Positions 45,466 to 53,287 of a DNA stretch of 64,000 bases are shown piece by piece. The notes under the pieces were generated by a model that saw only the letters and a list, made by a program, of their open reading frames with translations, did not search any database and was not told the origin of the DNA. The stretch comes from Mesorhizobium escarrei (GTDB taxonomy: Bacteria > Pseudomonadota > Alphaproteobacteria > Rhizobiales > Rhizobiaceae), in the NCBI RefSeq assembly GCF_935825525.1, contig NZ_CAKXZT010000117.1, positions 54,395 through 118,394 on the forward strand. The letters are read 5' to 3'. Positions within the stretch are counted from its first letter, which is position 1; each line of letters opens with the position of its first letter. Both the position numbers and the translations under genes were made by a program.

Positions 45466-48400
45466 ATGCGCATCGAGCGTCGTTTCACCAAGCAGGGGCA
45501 GTCTGCTTATTCGGAGATCGAATTCCGCAAGGCGCTTTCGGAGATCAAGAATCCGGATGGCTCGGTGGTGTTCCGCTTGGACAATATCGATGTGCCGGCT
45601 CAGTTCAGCCAGGTTGCCGCCGACATCCTGGCGCAGAAATATTTCCGCAAGGCCGGCGTGCCGGCACGGCTGAAGAAGGTCGAGGAGAACGACGTCCCCT
45701 CCTTCCTGTGGCGCTCCGTAGCCGACGAGGCCGAGCTGGCAAAGCTGCCGGAGGCCGAGCGCTACGGCTCCGAGACCGATGCCCGCCAGGTCTTCAACCG
45801 TCTTGCCGGCACCTGGACCTATTGGGGCTGGAAGGGCGGCTACTTCAACTCGGAGGAAGACGCGCGCGCCTTCCGCGACGAGCTCGCCTATATGCTGGCC
45901 ACCCAGCGCGTTGCGCCGAACTCGCCGCAATGGTTCAACACCGGCCTGCACTGGGCCTACGGCATCGACGGCCCGAGCCAGGGCCACTTCTATGTCGACC
46001 CGTTCACCGGCAAGCTGACCAAGTCGAAGTCTTCCTACGAGCATCCGCAGCCGCATGCCTGCTTCATCCAGGGCGTGCAGGACGATCTCGTCAACGAAGG
46101 CGGCATCATGGACCTTTGGGTGCGTGAAGCGCGCCTGTTCAAATACGGCTCCGGCACCGGCTCCAACTTCTCGTTCCTGCGCGGCGAAGGCGAAAAACTG
46201 TCCGGCGGCGGCCGTTCGTCCGGCCTGATGAGCTTCCTCAAGATCGGCGACCGCGCGGCGGGCGCCATCAAGTCGGGCGGCACGACGCGCCGCGCCGCAA
46301 AGATGGTCATCGTCGACGCCGACCATCCCGATATCGAGGAATTCATCGACTGGAAGGTCAATGAGGAGCAGAAGGTCGCGTCGCTGGTCACCGGCTCGAA
46401 GATCGTTAAGAAGCACCTCGAAGCGATCATGAAGGCCTGCATCAACTGCGAAGGCCAGGACGACGATTGCTTCGACCCGGCGATCAACACCGCGCTGAAG
46501 CGTGAAATCAAGCTGGCCAAGAAGGACGGGGTGCCGGAGAACTACATCTACCGCGTCATCCAGTTCGCCAGGCAGGGCTACACCTCGATGTCGTTCAAGA
46601 CCTACGACACCGACTGGGATTCGGATGCCTACCTCACGGTTTCGGGCCAGAACTCCAACAATTCGGTCTCGCTGAAGGACGATTTCCTGCGCGCCGTCGA
46701 AGAGGATGCCGACTGGCACCTCACCGCCCGCAAGGACGGCAAGGTGCTGAAGACGCTGAAGGCCAGGGATTTGTGGGAAAAGATCGGCTATGCCGCCTGG
46801 GCGTCGGCCGACCCGGGCCTGCACTTCAACACGACGATGAACGACTGGCACACCTGCGCCGCGGCCGGTGCGATCCGGGCGTCCAACCCGTGCTCGGAAT
46901 ACATGTTCCTCGACGACACCGCCTGCAACCTGGCCTCGATCAACCTGCTGCCCTACCGCAACGCGGACGGCACCATCGATGTATCAGCCTACGAGCACAC
47001 GGTCCGGCTGTGGACGATGGTGCTGGAAATTTCCGTCATGATGGCGCAGTTCCCGTCGAAGGAGATCGCCAAGCTTTCCTACGAATACCGCACGCTCGGC
47101 CTCGGCTACGCCAATATTGGCGGCCTGCTGATGACCTCGGGCATTCCCTATGATTCCGACGAGGGCCGCGCCATCTGCGCAGCACTCACCGCAATCATGA
47201 CCGGCACGGCCTATGCCACCTCGGCCGAAATGGCCGCCGAGCTCGGCGCCTTCCCCGACTACGACCGCAATGCGCAGAACATGCTGCGCGTCATGCGCAA
47301 CCATCGCCGCGCCGCCTATGGCGACAGAGACGGCTACGAGAAACTCGCCGTCAACCCGGTGCCGCTGGTCGCCTCCGACCTGAAGCAGCCGGAGCTTGCC
47401 GCCCATGCCAAGGCCGCCTGGGACCGCGCCATCGAACTCGGCGAGGAGCATGGCTACCGCAATGCGCAGGCGACCGTGATCGCGCCGACCGGCACGATCG
47501 GCCTGGTCATGGATTGCGACACCACCGGCATCGAGCCCGACTTCGCGCTGGTGAAATTCAAGAAGCTGGCCGGCGGCGGCTACTTCAAGATCATCAACCG
47601 CGCCGTCCCTGAAGCGCTGCGCACGCTCGGCTATTCGGAAAGCCAGATCGCCGAGATCGAAGCCTATGCGGTCGGCCACGGCAATCTGAACCAGGCGCCT
47701 GCCATCAATCCCGGCTCGCTCAGGGCAAAGGGTTTTACCGACGACAAGATCGCGGCACTTAACGCCGCGTTGAAGTCGGCCTTCGACATCAAGTTCGTCT
47801 TCAACCAGTGGACACTGGGTGCCGACTGGGTGAAGGAGACCTTTGGCTTCACCGACGAGCAGCTCAACGATTTCTCGTTCGAGATGCTGCCGGCGCTCGG
47901 CTTCTCGAAGAAGGACATCGAGGCCGCCAACATCCATGTCTGCGGAGCGATGACCCTCGAGGGAGCACCATTTCTGAAAGACCAACATCTGCCGGTGTTC
48001 GACTGCGCCAGCCCGTGCGGCAAGATCGGTAAGCGTTCGCTGTCGATCAACAGCCACATCCAGATGATGGCGGCGGCGCAGCCCTTCATCTCCGGCGCAA
48101 TTTCCAAGACCATCAACATGCCGAACGACGCGACGGTGGAAGACGCCAAGGGCGCCTACATGCTGTCGTGGAAGCTGGCGCTGAAGGCCAACGCGCTCTA
48201 TCGCGACGGCTCGAAACTCTCGCAGCCGCTCAACGCCTCGCTGCTTGCCGACGTCGAAGACGACGAGGACGATGCCGTCGAGCAGCTGATCGGAGCACCG
48301 GCTTCACAGCGCGCCGTGCAGGTGACTGAAAAGATCGTCGAGCGCGTCGTCGAACGCCTCTACCGCGACCGCGAAAAACTGCCGAACCGCCGCAAGGGCT

Positions 48401-49233
48401 ATACCCAGAAAGCGGTCGTCGGCGGCCACAAGGTCTATCTGCGCACCGGCGAATTCGACGACGGTCGCCTTGGCGAGATCTTCATCGACATGCACAAGGA
48501 AGGTGCGGCCTTCCGGGCAATGATGAACAACTTCGCCATCGCCATCTCGCTCGGCCTGCAATATGGCGTGCCGCTCGAGGAATATGTCGAAGCCTTCACC
48601 TTCACCAAATTCGAGCCGGCCGGCATGGTGCAGGGCAACGACGCCATCAAGAACGCCACGTCGATCCTCGACTACGTGTTCCGCGAACTTGCCGTGTCCT
48701 ATCTTGCCCGCCACGACCTCGCCCATGTCGACCAGTCGGATTTCGACAAGACCGCACTCGGCCGCGGCATCAACGAAGGCAAGGCGACGCCGTTCTCGAA
48801 GGGGCTGACCCGCGGCGTCTCGCCCGTCAAGCTGGTATCGGGCATGGGTGCCGACCCCAAGGGATTTGGGGGTTCAAGTCCCTCTCCCGCTACCACTCGC
48901 TCGGCGCCGACGGCGTTCTCAGGCTCCAACGTGCTGGCACTGAAGCCGGCCAGCGACGAAGCGATCGCCTATAAGCGAGACTACGAAGAGCGGGCCAGGG
49001 AACTGGTCGAGGACATCGTCTACGAAGAAGCAACCGACCCGACTGGGCTGTTCACCGACGATGCCGCGAAAGAAGCGGCCGAGGCCAAGGCGCTTGCCGC
49101 TACAAGGCGTCAGCAATCCTTGATGCAGGGCTACACCGGCAACGAATGCTCCGAATGCCACAACTTTACGATGGTGCGGAACGGCACGTGCGAGAAATGC
49201 GATACCTGTGGGGCTACGAGCGGGTGCAGCTGA
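45466..49233 (+). CDS. nrdJ: vitamin B12-dependent class II ribonucleotide reductase
   Basis: NrdJ reduces ribonucleotides to deoxyribonucleotides using adenosylcobalamin and works with or without oxygen. The 1255-residue protein has the 10-strand barrel core with [20 protein letters not shown] near residue 474, [20 protein letters not shown], and the C-terminal cysteine cluster ([21 protein letters not shown]) that recycles the active-site thiols or binds zinc. The chosen ATG at 45466 begins [12 protein letters not shown]. Between the core and the tail, at about residues 1125-1150, lies a low-complexity linker ([19 protein letters not shown]) whose DNA looks like a tRNA 3' end. Regulated probably by NrdR. 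Confidence 0.96.
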   Translation: MRIERRFTKQGQSAYSEIEFRKALSEIKNPDGSVVFRLDNIDVPAQFSQVAADILAQKYFRKAGVPARLKKVEENDVPSFLWRSVADEAELAKLPEAERYGSETDARQVFNRLAGTWTYWGWKGGYFNSEEDARAFRDELAYMLATQRVAPNSPQWFNTGLHWAYGIDGPSQGHFYVDPFTGKLTKSKSSYEHPQPHACFIQGVQDDLVNEGGIMDLWVREARLFKYGSGTGSNFSFLRGEGEKLSGGGRSSGLMSFLKIGDRAAGAIKSGGTTRRAAKMVIVDADHPDIEEFIDWKVNEEQKVASLVTGSKIVKKHLEAIMKACINCEGQDDDCFDPAINTALKREIKLAKKDGVPENYIYRVIQFARQGYTSMSFKTYDTDWDSDAYLTVSGQNSNNSVSLKDDFLRAVEEDADWHLTARKDGKVLKTLKARDLWEKIGYAAWASADPGLHFNTTMNDWHTCAAAGAIRASNPCSEYMFLDDTACNLASINLLPYRNADGTIDVSAYEHTVRLWTMVLEISVMMAQFPSKEIAKLSYEYRTLGLGYANIGGLLMTSGIPYDSDEGRAICAALTAIMTGTAYATSAEMAAELGAFPDYDRNAQNMLRVMRNHRRAAYGDRDGYEKLAVNPVPLVASDLKQPELAAHAKAAWDRAIELGEEHGYRNAQATVIAPTGTIGLVMDCDTTGIEPDFALVKFKKLAGGGYFKIINRAVPEALRTLGYSESQIAEIEAYAVGHGNLNQAPAINPGSLRAKGFTDDKIAALNAALKSAFDIKFVFNQWTLGADWVKETFGFTDEQLNDFSFEMLPALGFSKKDIEAANIHVCGAMTLEGAPFLKDQHLPVFDCASPCGKIGKRSLSINSHIQMMAAAQPFISGAISKTINMPNDATVEDAKGAYMLSWKLALKANALYRDGSKLSQPLNASLLADVEDDEDDAVEQLIGAPASQRAVQVTEKIVERVVERLYRDREKLPNRRKGYTQKAVVGGHKVYLRTGEFDDGRLGEIFIDMHKEGAAFRAMMNNFAIAISLGLQYGVPLEEYVEAFTFTKFEPAGMVQGNDAIKNATSILDYVFRELAVSYLARHDLAHVDQSDFDKTALGRGINEGKATPFSKGLTRGVSPVKLVSGMGADPKGFGGSSPSPATTRSAPTAFSGSNVLALKPASDEAIAYKRDYEERARELVEDIVYEEATDPTGLFTDDAAKEAAEAKALAATRRQQSLMQGYTGNECSECHNFTMVRNGTCEKCDTCGATSGCS
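48868..48895 (+). other. tRNA 3'-end-like sequence inside nrdJ
   Basis: GGGGG-TTCAAGT-CCCTC forms a perfect five-pair T arm (one G-T pair) with the canonical TTCRA loop. It is followed by seven acceptor-length bases TCCCGCT, a discriminator A and CCA. No D arm or anticodon arm precedes it. It is in frame and codes part of the linker GGSSPSPAT. Confidence 0.6.
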
Positions 49234-49321
49234 AAATCTGCACCGCTAAAACGCAACATGATCGGCCCAGTCGTAAGATCGGGCCGAATTGCCAAGCGCC
49301 GTGATCAGGCGCAGCTCCTTC

Positions 49322-49470
49322 CCTTCTCCCCCCTTGTGGGAGAAGGTGGCCCCGCGAAAGCGAGGTCGGATGAGGGGTGTTCCAGTGTGGCAAAAACCGC
49401 ACTCCGTCCAGCACCCCTCAACCGTCTCGGCGCTGCGCGCCGATCCACCTTCTCCCACAAGGGGAGAAGG
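49322..49470. repeat. palindromic repeat, family C, copy 1
   Basis: The left arm is CCCTTGTGGGAGAAGGTGG and the right arm is CCACCTTCTCCCACAAGGGG. Inside lie GGTCGGATGAGGGGTG and CACCCCTCAACCGTCTCGGC then GCTGCGCGCCGATC. The copy after the nrdJ stop codon is followed by a relic of the DUF559 gene. Confidence 0.8.
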
Positions 49471-49489
49471 CAAGACCGCGCTATTACCG

Positions 49490-49600
49490 CCACGGTTGCA
49501 AACTCTCATCGCCGACATAAGCGATGATGGTGTCGCAGACAGCGTTTCAAATCCCGCAGACACAATCGTCACGCAAATCGCTGACGTTCGAGCTTGGCTC
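49490..49600 (-). pseudogene. DUF559 gene relic (ends joined, body deleted)
   Basis: Bases 49490-49556 match the last 65 bases of the intact DUF559 gene (49766-49834) with a few changes, including a frameshifting extra base. Bases 49563-49600 then match 50166-50197, which lies upstream of that gene. So about 325 bases, the whole gene body, are missing at one junction. Together with the flanking family C repeat this is a second, gutted copy of the same unit. Confidence 0.75.
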
Positions 49601-49601
49601 C

Positions 49602-49749
49602 CCCTTCTCCCCCTACACAAGGGGAGAAGGTGGCCGCGAAGCGGTCGGATGAGGGGTGCTCCAGCTTGGCACCGTTGGCGATCCTTCCAACACCCCTCAA
49701 CCGTCTCGGCGCTGCGCGCCGATCCACCTTCTCCCACAAGGGGAGAAGG
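49602..49749. repeat. palindromic repeat, family C, copy 2
   Basis: Nearly identical to copy 1 in the right half (CACCCCTCAACCGTCTCGGC then GCTGCGCGCCGATCCACCTT). Its right arm ends ten bases before the DUF559 stop codon. Confidence 0.82.
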
Positions 49750-49759
49750 CAAGACCGCG

Positions 49760-50131
49760 CTATCGCCACGGCTGCAAACTCTGGTCGCCGACATAAGCGA
49801 TGATGGTGTCGCAGACGGCGTTCAAATCCCGCAGCACCTCGTCGTTCCAGAAACGCAGCACCCGAAAGCCCCTCGCCTTCAATTCGCCGTCTCGTTCCCG
49901 ATCGTAGTTTGAATCCGCATGCTGGCTGCCGTCGATCTCGACGATCAGCCTGGCCTCGGCGCAAACGAAATCGGCGATGAATCTGCCGATCGGAACCTGA
50001 CGCCGGAATTTGATGCGATCGAGCCTGCGTCCGCGCAGCTCGTGCCACAGGCGGTCTTCCGCCTCCGTTGGCTCGCGGCGCATCGAGCGGGCGAAACGAC
50101 GTTTGGTCGGAGCGACAGGCTGATGCGGCAT
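49760..50131 (-). CDS. DUF559 endonuclease-fold protein (Vsr-like)
   Basis: A 123-residue protein of the DUF559 family, a restriction-endonuclease-like fold related to the very-short-patch repair nuclease. RREPTEAEDRLWHELRGRRL is followed by KFRRQVPIGRFIADFVC (Asp54), LIVEIDGSQH (Glu65, Asp67, His71) and GFRVLRFWNDEVL, so likely catalytic residues are intact. The cellular role of the family is unknown. The gene lies against a family C palindrome and a deleted copy of the unit lies beside it. The start may also be at the internal ATG before RREPTEAE (50077). Confidence 0.9.
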   Translation of the reverse strand: MPHQPVAPTKRRFARSMRREPTEAEDRLWHELRGRRLDRIKFRRQVPIGRFIADFVCAEARLIVEIDGSQHADSNYDRERDGELKARGFRVLRFWNDEVLRDLNAVCDTIIAYVGDQSLQPWR

Positions 50132-50192
50132 CGGGCGAGATTACCTCGGCGCTCCGTCCAATCCGTCGTCATGCAATCGCTGACATTCGAGC

Positions 50193-50426
50193 TTGGCTCT
50201 GGACAAGACTTCTAAGAGCAAGCAGCCGATCTGGACCCGGGCCGCCGATGTCGATCATGACTGCTTCTCGCACATCGCCGGAGAAGCGTATCCAGCCGAA
50301 AGGGGCCGGAATTCCAACCTCAATGTTCCCGAGCTCAAAGGCCTGGCGTTGAGCCGCTTTTTCCCGCAAACGCTCGACGAGGCGAAGACCATCATCGATT
50401 TCCTCTGCGGCCGAGCCTCGATCTAA
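50193..50426 (+). CDS. short open frame, unrecognised
   Basis: A possible 77-residue protein starting at TTG, with third positions mostly G or C (roughly three quarters by eye). The opposite-strand frame (50169-50369) has about half. The composition is unremarkable and there is no known motif; WTRAADVDHDCFSHIAGEAY is the most distinctive stretch. It overlaps the upstream flank shared by the DUF559 unit. It may be a gene fragment. Confidence 0.3.
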   Translation: MALDKTSKSKQPIWTRAADVDHDCFSHIAGEAYPAERGRNSNLNVPELKGLALSRFFPQTLDEAKTIIDFLCGRASI

Positions 50427-50504
50427 GCCGTTCCGGTTTCCGAGAGCAACGCCCCGCTTTCCGCACTGACTGTCCCGGCCGCTCGCTGGGCTGTGCTGCA
50501 GGCG

Positions 50505-51755
50505 TCAGGCAGCTTGCTCCACCCAACGCGAGATCAGCGGCCGAAACAGCGTGACCAGCCTGTTGGCACCTTCGCGCAGCCATTCAAGCTGGGCGATGTC
50601 ATCGACAAGTTCCGCTTTTGGCACGGTGAGGCTGACCTGCCCCTTGTTCGATCCACTCGGACCTTGCTCGAACGTCAGTGGAAGGCCGCTTTCCTGCCTG
50701 AGAGCGTCGGCCTGCCCTTCGAGCCATTCATAAAACGCAAAGCCCTCATCATCTGACAGGGCGAGAAACAGTCCCAGCTTGTCCCGGCTTCGGTAAGCCG
50801 TCATCCATTTCACGGGTTTCGGCAACGGAACTCGAACCCAGTTGTTGCCTCCGTGCCGCGGAACTGGCTGGTCAGGGTGGTCGAACTTCACGGTGTCAAT
50901 GAACGATTGCCAGAATATCCGGTTAGATGTCCGCTGCTTGGCCTGCTCGGGATCGACCACCTGTTCGCTCGCCTCAGCTACGTCATCGCCAGTTTCCTCA
51001 ATGCGCAACGGTCGGCCCGTCTCTGTCATCAGCACGCGCTGCTGAATGACCTCCGTCCTGACGGGAACGGACGGAACAATCAGCGTGCGGTCTTGGTCGT
51101 CTTTCCAGAGCTGGATTTCCAGCAAGGAGAATCGCGCCGCGGCCAGGCCGGAGGCGTTCAAATGATCGGAGATCGCGTGGAGGTCGGAGCGGATGCCGTC
51201 ACCTGCTACGATCAGGTGGAAATCGCCGAGGTCAAGCGAGCGAGAGACCGCATCAACGAAAACGCTTTCATCCAGGTCCGGCCACTTCTGCCTCGCAAGT
51301 TCATACATGGGATTGGCAGAAGAGCGCCGTGCCGTGCTCTGGCGCACTTTTGCAGTGAGGTCACCGTAAGACAATCCGCGGGCGAGCGCGGCATATTCAA
51401 GTATCTGGGCGATCACCTCGCGGCGTGCTTGGGGATTGCGCCAAAGCTTGCATTCGACCAGGACCAGGCGTCCGGATCGGCTGATCCCGAGAATGTCCAG
51501 AAAAACGACACCGCCTTCGCGCGCCAGCGGCAACTCCCGAGCAATGGGAACGAAAGCCCCCGCGTCCGCTTCCATTCGGTCGAGAATGACCAGATCAGGA
51601 CGGGCAAACAGCAGCGTCTGCAGCCACTTCTCATCCTGCGTGCCTTCGCCAGCGCGAATACGCGTACGTCTGAACGACGACGAGTGTTGCCCGTCGCTTT
51701 CGACCAACATTGCAACCAATTTGAACCCCCGCAACCGATATCGAAGCGACATCAT
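50505..51755 (-). CDS. PD-(D/E)XK nuclease-like protein with C-terminal DUF4268-like region
   Basis: A 416-residue protein. The nuclease core is at about residues 80-125: VVFLDILGIS (Asp87), GRLVLVECKLWRNPQARREV (Glu101, Lys103) and IAQILEYAA, the D-ExK pattern of restriction-endonuclease-like proteins. The C-terminal part (residues about 290-410, FWQSFIDTVKF, then YRSRDKLGLFLALSDDEGFA) recalls DUF4268. Function is unknown; a defence or DNA-processing role is possible. The base composition is less GC-biased than neighbours. It is divergent from an EEP-family nuclease gene with about 75 bases between. Start ATG at 51755, with another at 51752. Confidence 0.78.
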   Translation of the reverse strand: MMSLRYRLRGFKLVAMLVESDGQHSSSFRRTRIRAGEGTQDEKWLQTLLFARPDLVILDRMEADAGAFVPIARELPLAREGGVVFLDILGISRSGRLVLVECKLWRNPQARREVIAQILEYAALARGLSYGDLTAKVRQSTARRSSANPMYELARQKWPDLDESVFVDAVSRSLDLGDFHLIVAGDGIRSDLHAISDHLNASGLAAARFSLLEIQLWKDDQDRTLIVPSVPVRTEVIQQRVLMTETGRPLRIEETGDDVAEASEQVVDPEQAKQRTSNRIFWQSFIDTVKFDHPDQPVPRHGGNNWVRVPLPKPVKWMTAYRSRDKLGLFLALSDDEGFAFYEWLEGQADALRQESGLPLTFEQGPSGSNKGQVSLTVPKAELVDDIAQLEWLREGANRLVTLFRPLISRWVEQAA

Positions 51756-51830
51756 GCGTATGCGTTGTTGTCAATGAGCGTCCGCTGGTTCAGAGGTCGG
51801 GACGGTGTGATTTGGGCAAGGGCGCGTCTA

Positions 51831-52553
51831 ATGGCGAACGAGAGCATGAGGCTGGTAGCGTGGAATTGTGCTGGAGGGTTTCATCGAAAAGCAAAAGTCC
51901 TGAACGCTCATGCGCCTGATATAGTCGTTCTCTCCGAGGCATCGAAGGACTGCGTATCTCTTGTCGGTGGCGATGCTTCCGGTCTCTGGGTCGGTTCACA
52001 TCCCGGATATGGCTTGGCAGTGCTAGGGATGAACGGATGGAAAATCGAGACCATGGAAATTGCTGTCGAGGAGTCGCTCTTTCTGCCCGTCAGGGCCGTT
52101 CGAGGTTCGGAGCAGCTACATCTGGTCGGGCTCTGTGCCAAGAAGGATGGCGACTACGTTGCTCCGACGCTTCGGGCGCTGTCCAGGCTGTCAGCCTTCA
52201 TCTCCGAAAAAGGCGCGATCCTAGCGGGTGATTTCAATCAATCGGTCAAATTCGATGCAAAGAGAAGTGCTGCCGGACATTTCGGTCGGGTGCTGGATGT
52301 CCTTGAAAGCCTCGGCGTTATCAGCGCGTGGCATCATACTCGCGACGAGAAATTCGGTTCGGAGACATCGTCCAGCTACTTCCATCGCTGGCAGCAAGGA
52401 CATGGCTCCCACATCGATTACGCATTTGTGCCGCGAGGATTCGCGATTTCGTCAGCAAGGCTGGGTACTTACGATGACTTTGTCGCGGCCGGATTGAGCG
52501 ATCACGTGCCCCTCACGGTAGACCTGAAGCTGTCGAACGGTCTGCCATGCTAG
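51831..52553 (+). CDS. endonuclease/exonuclease/phosphatase family protein
   Basis: A 240-residue EEP-fold protein (DNase I / exonuclease III superfamily). The catalytic positions are visible: Asn12 in LVAWNCAGG, Glu36 in VVLSEAS, Asp134 and Asn136 in AGDFNQS, Asp196 in HIDYAF, and Asp224-His225 in SDHVPLTV. It may cut nucleic acid or a phosphoester. The ATG at 51831 or 51846 could be the start. The open frame continuing far upstream overlaps the opposite gene. Codon use is less GC-rich than the surrounding genes, suggesting transfer. Confidence 0.85.
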   Translation: MANESMRLVAWNCAGGFHRKAKVLNAHAPDIVVLSEASKDCVSLVGGDASGLWVGSHPGYGLAVLGMNGWKIETMEIAVEESLFLPVRAVRGSEQLHLVGLCAKKDGDYVAPTLRALSRLSAFISEKGAILAGDFNQSVKFDAKRSAAGHFGRVLDVLESLGVISAWHHTRDEKFGSETSSSYFHRWQQGHGSHIDYAFVPRGFAISSARLGTYDDFVAAGLSDHVPLTVDLKLSNGLPC

Positions 52554-52556
52554 AAC

Positions 52557-52757
52557 TTGAATCCCGCAAAGCGCGCCTTGGCCTTCAGCCGATCCCATCG
52601 CTCGGGCCTAATGCGTCGACAATTGCGGTTGCTCGAACCAAGGCGGAGCGCACGGCCGCGATCTCAAGCGCCAGTTCCGGTGGCCGGCAAGCCGTCTGAA
52701 GGAATTGCACCGGGAACACTGAATCGCATCCTCAAGCAGTCCGGTTTAAAGGAGTGA
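52557..52757 (+). pseudogene. hicA: hicA toxin relic
   Basis: The last 27 codons read PVPVAGKPSEGIAPGTLNRI then LKQSGLKE, the C-terminal half of a HicA mRNA interferase. The N-terminal half, with the catalytic His (GSHxxF), is not readable in this frame, and no start with protein-like sequence was found. A HicB gene, also damaged, follows after four bases, the normal hicAB order. Confidence 0.65.
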
Positions 52758-52761
52758 TGAC

Positions 52762-52960
52762 ATGCGTTACGCGGTGGTGATCGAAAAAGCTGGAAACAAT
52801 TTTTCCGCTTACGTGCCGGATCTACCCGGCTGCATCGCGACCGGCGCGACGGTGCCTGAGGTGGAAACGGAAATTCGCGACGCAATACGAAGGTTTGCGT
52901 GCCGATGGGCTGGATGTGCCCAAAGGTGTCAGCGTGGCGGAATATGTAGAGGTGCCCTAG
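52762..52960 (+). pseudogene. hicB: hicB antitoxin, frameshifted by internal deletion
   Basis: The frame starts with MRYAVVIEKAGNNFSAYVPD and LPGCIATGATVPEVETEIRD, a typical HicB. After DAIR it shifts. The true tail GLRADGLDVPKGVSVAEYVE then VP and a stop at 52958-52960 lies in another frame. About 11 bases (coding FHLE or similar) are missing at 52890/52891. With hicA also damaged, the pair is a dead toxin-antitoxin module. Confidence 0.8.
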
Positions 52961-53175
52961 GCTACGCCGCAACCGATGTGCTGCGGATTGGGTCTGCGGA
53001 AACCGCCGCGGATGCCATCCACGAAAACAGCCGCAGCGAAGACCGCGGCTGTCGATGTCCCGTCAGGCAAGACCTCGCGCGCTGGCTAAGCGACCGTGCC
53101 ACGCCCCACTTCGCGGAAGTACCCCCTCACCCGGATTGCCAACCAAATTGCGAAGAGCAATTCGGGGCAATCCGA

Positions 53176-53276
53176 CCTCTCCCCAAGGGGAGAGGAGTTC
53201 GCCAGCGTTGAAGTCAGCCTCTTCTCCCCAGCGGGGAGAAGGTGGCCGCGAAGCGGCCGGATGAGGGGGACACCCC
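53176..53276. repeat. palindromic repeat, family C, copy 3 (partial)
   Basis: ACCTCTCCCCAAGGGGAGAGG and then CTTCTCCCCAGCGGGGAGAA then GGTGGCCGCGAAGCGGCCGG and ATGAGGGG form two palindromic arms like the left half of copies 1 and 2. The 327-base gap after hicB holds nothing else. Confidence 0.7.
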
Positions 53277-53287
53277 GCATAACAGCC

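Noticed and set aside
48841..48895. Complete tRNA gene inside nrdJ
   Set aside because: Only the T arm, acceptor 3' strand and CCA are present. No D arm, no anticodon arm and no 5' acceptor strand lie upstream.
50853..51830. Long N-terminal extension of the EEP-family gene
   Set aside because: It overlaps the opposite-strand nuclease gene almost completely and lacks any motif; the EEP domain starts with RLVAWNCAGG after 51831.
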